Assembly (NCBI GenBank): GCA_008729055.1
Contig: SDUX01000146.1
Location: 1-21,804, forward strand
Origin: Pyropia haitanensis
Taxonomy: Eukaryota; Rhodophyta; Bangiophyceae; Bangiales; Bangiaceae
Direction of reading: 5' to 3'
Length of the DNA: 21,804 bases
Under the pieces are notes generated by a model that saw only the letters and a list, made by a program, of their open reading frames with translations, was not told the DNA's origin and did no database searches. The first letter of the stretch is position 1. Every line of letters starts with the position of its first letter. This document shows positions 17,902 to 21,804 of this stretch, in pieces. The position numbers and the translations under genes were made by a program.

Positions 17902-19485
17902 CTAACGGCGGCCCCACGGACGCACGTTCCGACCCGGAGGGCCTTCTTCCTCATCGTCGTCACGAGGCCGCACACGGGCCGCCGAGGCGGACTGGCGGGC
18001 GTACACCCGTTGGGCCATCGCCTCAGCGAGGCCCACCTCGCGGCGAAGAGCCTCACGAAGAGAGGGCTGGCCCACGACGTCAAGAAGCTCTTGGAGGGCT
18101 TCCGTCGGCAAGGCCTCCTGTCGGGCGGCCCACTTGCCCACCTCGGCGCCAACGTCGGCCAACACGTGCAGGAGCCCGGCGACAAGCGGCCCAACGCGAA
18201 GGGGGTCGGGGACAACCCCCGAGGCTCCAAGGAGCGGAGTGAGGCCGTACGCCACGCGGTCAGGGATGAGGCCATCGAGGACTGCGAGAAGCTCATCGGG
18301 GACGTCACGGTGGCCAAGCGGGGAGGAGACCAAGAGGCGGGAGGCCATCGGGGGACCCGACGGCGTCGAGCGGGAAGGATGGCCGAATGCTGCGGTGGAC
18401 GAAGGCGCGGGAGGGGCTAGCAGGTGGGCCAAGTCGGTGCCCCCCACCAACTCGCGGGCCTCCACGACGTCACGGCTGTAACGCAGCGGGAACGGGGCCA
18501 AGTCCTCGTCCACGTAGGCCGTCGAAGACATCTCCTCCCGCTCGACGCGCACACGGACCCACGAAGACCGATCCCGCCGGTGGGGTCCATCGCCTTGAGG
18601 TGGGTTTCGAAGGCCTTGCTGCCCGGAAGCTGGTCCAAGAGGGCCAACAGGGCCCCCAACTCTCCGACGGCCACCGGGTCGACGCCCCTCGCGGTGGTGC
18701 AAACCTTCTCAAGGCCCACCCGGACGATCCACTGGCGCAAGGCCCGAGGGAACAACCACAGCCGGCCTGCCATGCGGTACTCCTCCACCAAGTAGGCCCC
18801 GCTGAGGACGGCCCACTCGGAGCGGAAGACGTTCCAGGCCCACGCGTGGTTGGCCAGCAGGGCCCCCTTGAGGTAGGTCAACACCGGGGGCATCTCGACC
18901 ATGGCCCCATAAGGTACCTCCACCGACGGCCACCAAGGAGTCACGCGGGGGTAGTGGGCCATCCGGATGGGCACCGGGCAAGACGGGAACTCCACCTCGT
19001 GCCAACCCACGAAGAAGCCGGCCTTAACGCGGAAGAACCGGCAGGCCGTCAGGAGCTGGTGGGGCGGGCGGAAGCCCCATGGCTTATGTAGGGAGGGGCC
19101 AACACGACGTACTCGGCCAACGGGGAGGGGGGCATCATCGACACCACGACGCCCTCCAGGATGCGGCTGGCCTCCTTGGTGTAGCCCACCTCCCCCTCGT
19201 GGCGCACGACGGTGATGGCCTCGCTCCTGTCGTCGGCCGCCGGTGCCATCGCGTCACGTAGGGCCAACATCTGCTTCCGAAGGAGTTCCCCTGGCCAGCC
19301 CCATCGATGGCCGCCATCGTCGCGTGGGCCCGCGTCGAGATAGTCCAACCGCGGCCCTGCTCCCGCTTCCAGGCGGCCTTCCACCCTGCCATGTCGTGCT
19401 CCTCGGTCGGCAGCGGGCCCACCACCTGGCGGTACGGCAACGCCTCCGGGCCCTCCGAGCCCGTCGTCTCCCCCACGCCGGCCAT
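17902..19485 (-). CDS. Antisense gene of element C, unknown protein (about 528 residues, three frame breaks)
   Basis: I do not recognise this protein. On the minus strand, the first ATG in frame is at 19485 and the TAG stop is at 17902-17904. Three one-base absences split it: in CCCC 19288-19291, CCCC 19075-19078 and CCC 18573-18575 (plus-strand bases). Each shifts the frame the same way, and adding one base at each gives one continuous protein without gaps. The N-terminal part has helical Leu/Arg-rich stretches (LLRKQMLALRDAM). The middle is rich in Trp, Pro and Tyr (HYPRVTPWWPSVEVPYG; NHAWAWNVFRSEW). The C-terminal 150 residues look helical, ending in an acidic run (DDDEEE). There is no signal peptide or clear membrane segment, and no protease, RT or envelope motif. 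Codons end mostly in G or C, as in pol. Antisense frames after pol are known in plant Tat-lineage elements; any relation is unproven. It may act as a regulatory or RNA-binding partner (guess). Confidence 0.6.
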
Positions 19486-19865
19486 GACGGACCGACAGGT
19501 GGTGGTTGGGAGGAAGGGGCGGACGAGAGGGGGGGGGGGCAGGGGCGGACGGGTCGGCCAACGAGGAAGGGGGCGGCCTACAAGACGGGGACGAGCGCAC
19601 AGAGGCCGGCGGTGTGGCGGCCGAGACGCGGGCGGCTGCCGGACGAGGCCGTTATGTACCCCCCGACGGCCGACACCCTCCCCCCCCCTCCGTGGGCCCA
19701 CGCCGGGCACCCCTCCCCTCCCCCCCCGATCCGGCCCACACGGCGGCCACCCCCCCGACACCTCTCTGGCCAACCGTGCTGGCGGCCCCCCTCTCCGGGA
19801 GGCCTCTCACGCGTGCCACCCTTGAGTGCGGCCGGCGGGGACGCTCGGCCTCGGTGAAGGGGCCA
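19486..19865 (+). other. GC-rich spacer before the 3' LTR, with a short purine tract
   Basis: Low-complexity C- and G-run sequence (for example about 10 G at 19531-19540). GAAGGGG at 19856-19862, three bases before the LTR, is the probable polypurine tract, short and followed by CCA. On the minus strand this region is upstream of the antisense gene and would hold its promoter and leader. The antisense frame stays open to 19773 but contains no ATG before 19485. Confidence 0.5.
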
Positions 19866-20485
19866 TGTAGCGTTTGGGGCCTCTGGTGGCGGCCTGACGA
19901 GGCCTACGTTGCGGCGGTCCCGCGTTACCTGGCGGCCCGCGGTGGCATGGTGGCGGACTCGATCCGGGTGGCGGTTGTGGCGGCCCTTCCCCCTGGTTGG
20001 ACTTGGTGGCCTGCTACTTACGGTTTCTCTTGCATTTGTTCTGATCGATTTTTCACTGCGTGATTTCGTGCTTTTCGCCCTTTTTTCCCATTGGGTTTTG
20101 GGCGGATTGCATCTGTGTGAGGGTTTTTCGCTTGCATCTGAGTGGAGGGATTTTAGCGTGGAGCGGGGTGCCCCGGCGGGGCAGGTGCACGCTGGCACTT
20201 GGCCCGCTGGAGGCGCCCCTGAGAGGGGGCGCCCTGGTGGCCCCTCGGGGGGTGGTGTGGAGAGCTCTTAGGGCTTGGCCCGCGGGCCACGCGAGATCCT
20301 TCTTGTAAAACAACGTTGCTTTGGGTTCTCCTTCCCCTTGGGCTTTAGCCTTTTCCCTTACTCTGGCTGTTGAGGTGGGCAAGTGTGTGTGGGACTCCCT
20401 GGCCCGTTCCTTCTGGTAGCCCTCTGTTCTCTGGCGGTGGCGACGCGGGGCGGACAAGGGCCGCAGAACGGCCAATAACGCTACA
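19866..20485 (+). repeat. 3' LTR of element C (620 bp)
   Basis: Same ends as the 5' LTR. By eye the two differ only in four homopolymer lengths: T near 20049, T near 20097, G near 20271 and C near 20361. No substitutions were found. On the minus strand it could supply an antisense promoter for the gene at 17902-19485. Confidence 0.97.
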
Positions 20486-20490
20486 CGCGG
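20486..20490 (+). repeat. Target site duplication of element C, right copy
   Basis: CGCGG directly after CGCTACA, matching 10868-10872. Confidence 0.85.
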
Positions 20491-21016
20491 CACCGCGGCG
20501 GCGCGCGACACCGCGGCGGCACGTGGCACCCCGGCGGGCGCATCCACGTCATCCTCTGTGGCGGCGACGGCCGCATCGGCGGCGCCAGCCGCATCCAAGC
20601 CCCCCCTCTCGCGCAAGGGTAAGGGCCCGGCCACGTCAGGACCGGCGGTCCCAGCCAACCGGCGCCTGCTGCTGCCCGCGCAGGATCCGGCCCGGCGCTA
20701 CATCGCGCCGCCGGCCCCACGAATCGGCCACATCCGACCGACGACCGCGCGCGCAGCAGAGCAGCGAGAGCAGCGCCGGATCGCCAAGACCATCCCCAAG
20801 GGCAAATACGTTTGCAAGCCGTGCGGTGTGCGTTGCAACAGCCTGACAGTGCTGCGCGACCATCGCTGGTCGCGGCGCCACCGCAATACGGTCAACCGTC
20901 CAGCGACCCGCCCTCGTTGCGACGTGTGCGATCGCGAATTTGAGACGGTCGAGCACTTCGAACGCCACCAGCGTGGCAAGGATCACCACCGCACGCTGGC
21001 GCGCCGCACCGACTGA
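20491..21016 (+). pseudogene. Zinc-finger gene, 3' half: two U1/JAZ-type C2H2 fingers
   Basis: Continues the six-residue repeat (RGTAAA, RDTAAA, RGTPAG), then an Ala/Ser/Pro-rich low-complexity stretch, a basic segment, and two fingers of spacing C-x2-C-x12-H-x5-H. The first begins YVCKPCGVRCNS and ends at HRWSRRH. The second begins RCDVCDREF and ends at HQRGKDH. It stops at TGA 21014-21016. The x12/x5 spacing is that of U1-like or JAZ-type fingers, which in known proteins bind structured RNA or take part in splicing and nuclear export. The role here is inferred. The half has lost its promoter and start to element C, unless an LTR-driven transcript uses an internal start. It could alternatively belong to an unrecognised older repeat. 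Confidence 0.75.
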
Positions 21017-21380
21017 CACCTCGCAACACCCCCCAGGATCTGTGCAAGAGACGCGATTTTCCCCCTTTGATCCCCCCGCGTGGAAATCCGGCACGACCCG
21101 ACTCGGGCCCGTGCGCGGCGGCCGGCGGGAAAATCCGATTGCGTGATTTGAGTCTTCGAATTCTGCTTCATCGCATCGCTTGTGACCCATCAAATAGTGT
21201 TGTCCATCTTTGGAAACGTGGTAGCCACGACGGCCACGCTTGTCCAGAGCTAGTGCAGCACTATTTTGCTTGGTCAAATTAACTTGCACATCTTGTAAGA
21301 CTTGCCCCGTGCTCTGCCGGAGTAAGTCAAACCGGATCTGTTGGGTTAATTTGATTGTTGCGGACCTCACCCAGGACGCA
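21017..21380 (+). other. Stretch between the zinc-finger gene and element D gag
   Basis: No gene seen. It becomes more AT-rich after 21150. It holds inverted repeats GATTTTCCC (21055-21063 with 21127-21135) and TCAAATTAAC (21274-21283 with 21345-21354), and a larger dyad at 21192-21266. If element D is complete, its 5' LTR and primer site must lie here, but I could not fix LTR ends without the partner copy. Confidence 0.4.
21192..21266 (+). other. 75-nt dyad with internal hairpin
   Basis: AAATAGTGTTG at the left pairs with CAGCACTATTT at the right (11 pairs, one a wobble in RNA). Inside is CGTGG-TAG-CCACG. The size resembles a small structured RNA, but tRNA arms are not present. It may be an LTR or leader structure of element D. 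Confidence 0.4.
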
Positions 21381-21804
21381 ATGGACCCCCCGAATCCTGC
21401 GACTGTAAGCCCGATTAATCCGGGAACGGCCTCAACCGCCACCCTCCGCGGAGTCATGGAATCAACTTACAGCGTTCGTCTCGCAGATGAGCGCCGAGCT
21501 CGAGGCTCATAAGGTTGAATTGGCGGACGCCAAGAAACAGCTGTCCGACGCCAAGGCTAAGGCCTCGAGTGGAGGCGCGACGACTGCGAGGCCAAATAAG
21601 CCCGCGCTGTTCTCTGGCAAGCCCGGGACAATTGAAGCATGGTGCTCGCACATGGACTCATATGTGCGACTGACTGACCCTGACGAAGCGTGTCGGATCG
21701 CCTGCACCTACCTGGACGGTGAAGCGTTCACCTGGTGGCATACCTACAGTCGGACGACGGCGGTCCCCGACTGGGCTACCTTTCGGGCTGCGCTCATCCG
21801 TCGC
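21381..21804 (+). CDS. gag: Element D Gag, N-terminal part (runs off the window)
   Basis: From ATG 21487 the frame is open to the window end (106 codons). It has a Leu/Lys-rich coiled-coil start (LEAHKVELADAKKQ), a Gly/Ser/Thr linker and the beginning of a Retrotrans_gag region (ALFSGKPGTIEAWCSHM, then YLDGEAFTWWHTYS, the L-x-G-x-A-x-x-WW hallmark). It is unlike the Gag of A and C. The start is uncertain. The same frame is open back to 21409, and the residues before the ATG (SWNQLTAFVSQ) extend the coiled coil. An earlier ATG at 21381 (MDPPNPAT) is in another frame. Either a frame change near 21440-21455 or a small intron (GTAAGC at 21405 to CGCAG at 21486, which joins the two in phase) would link them. 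Capsid role known from the family. Confidence 0.75.

Larger units (their letters stand above)
10873..20485 (+). mobile_element. Element C: full-length Ty3/gypsy chromovirus with an antisense gene (9.6 kb)
   Basis: LTRs at 10873-11494 and 19866-20485, a CGCGG target duplication, primer site, gag, -1 frame pol ending in a chromodomain, then about 2.3 kb of extra sequence with a minus-strand reading frame before a short purine tract and the 3' LTR. The two LTRs differ only by four one-base indels in homopolymers, which indicates very recent insertion. Pol has two frame breaks (16439-16442 and 17150-17152), so as written this copy is not autonomous unless these are sequence errors or the first is recoded. 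Confidence 0.97.

Noticed and set aside
18417..19010. Trp- and Leu-rich stretch of the antisense protein as an envelope-like membrane protein
   Set aside because: No signal peptide, no uninterrupted hydrophobic span of about 20 residues, and no cleavage or fusion motif.
17617..19091. Long plus-strand frames (17617-18420, 18387-19091) opposite the antisense gene
   Set aside because: Their residues are low-complexity Arg/Pro/Gly, typical of GC-rich shadows. The minus-strand frames join into one coherent protein with three like-signed single-base steps.
21192..21266. 75-nt dyad as a tRNA gene
   Set aside because: The outer stem is too long and D-, anticodon- and T-arms with conserved bases are absent.

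Overview
This is a transposon-dense stretch of a GC-rich eukaryotic genome. The evidence is four LTR retrotransposon units of the Ty3/gypsy (Metaviridae) type, pol order PR-RT-RNase H-IN with C-terminal chromodomains, a TATA box, and GT..AG intron-like signals. I cannot name the species. A chytrid-like fungus, oomycete or alga would all fit, and no host gene here decides it. I see no rRNA, tRNA or CRISPR.

Layout. (1) 1-6465, minus strand: element A, a chromovirus cut by the window's left edge. Its 5' LTR (5845-6465), gag and PR-RT-RNase H are in good order, but its integrase-chromodomain end is riddled with one-base absences. (2) 6466-10041, plus strand: element B, a different Ty3/gypsy chromovirus. 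A sits inside B's protease, so B's gag and 5' LTR lie beyond the left edge. B's RT-RNase H-IN-chromodomain frame is open, followed by a purine tract and a 380-bp 3' LTR. (3) 10042-10872 and 20491-21016: the two halves of a small host-type gene for a protein with two U1/JAZ-type C2H2 fingers. It has a TATA promoter and a probable 5' intron. (4) 10873-20485: element C, a full-length copy of A's family in the opposite orientation, with near-identical LTRs and a 5-bp target duplication (CGCGG). It splits the zinc-finger exon. (5) 21381-21804: the start of a fourth element's gag (D), cut by the right edge.

How A and C work. Gag and Pol overlap in the -1 frame. The overlap carries a G-GGG-GAA slip site, a 5-nt spacer and a 12-bp stem-loop, which looks like a programmed frameshift signal setting the Gag:Pol ratio. 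Downstream of pol, element C carries about 2.3 kb of extra sequence. On the opposite strand this holds a roughly 528-residue reading frame with no family I recognise, interrupted only by three one-base absences. This antisense gene is the most interesting item in the window. A recurring feature is that almost all frame breaks are one-base absences in short homopolymers, so either decay or unpolished long-read sequence is at work.
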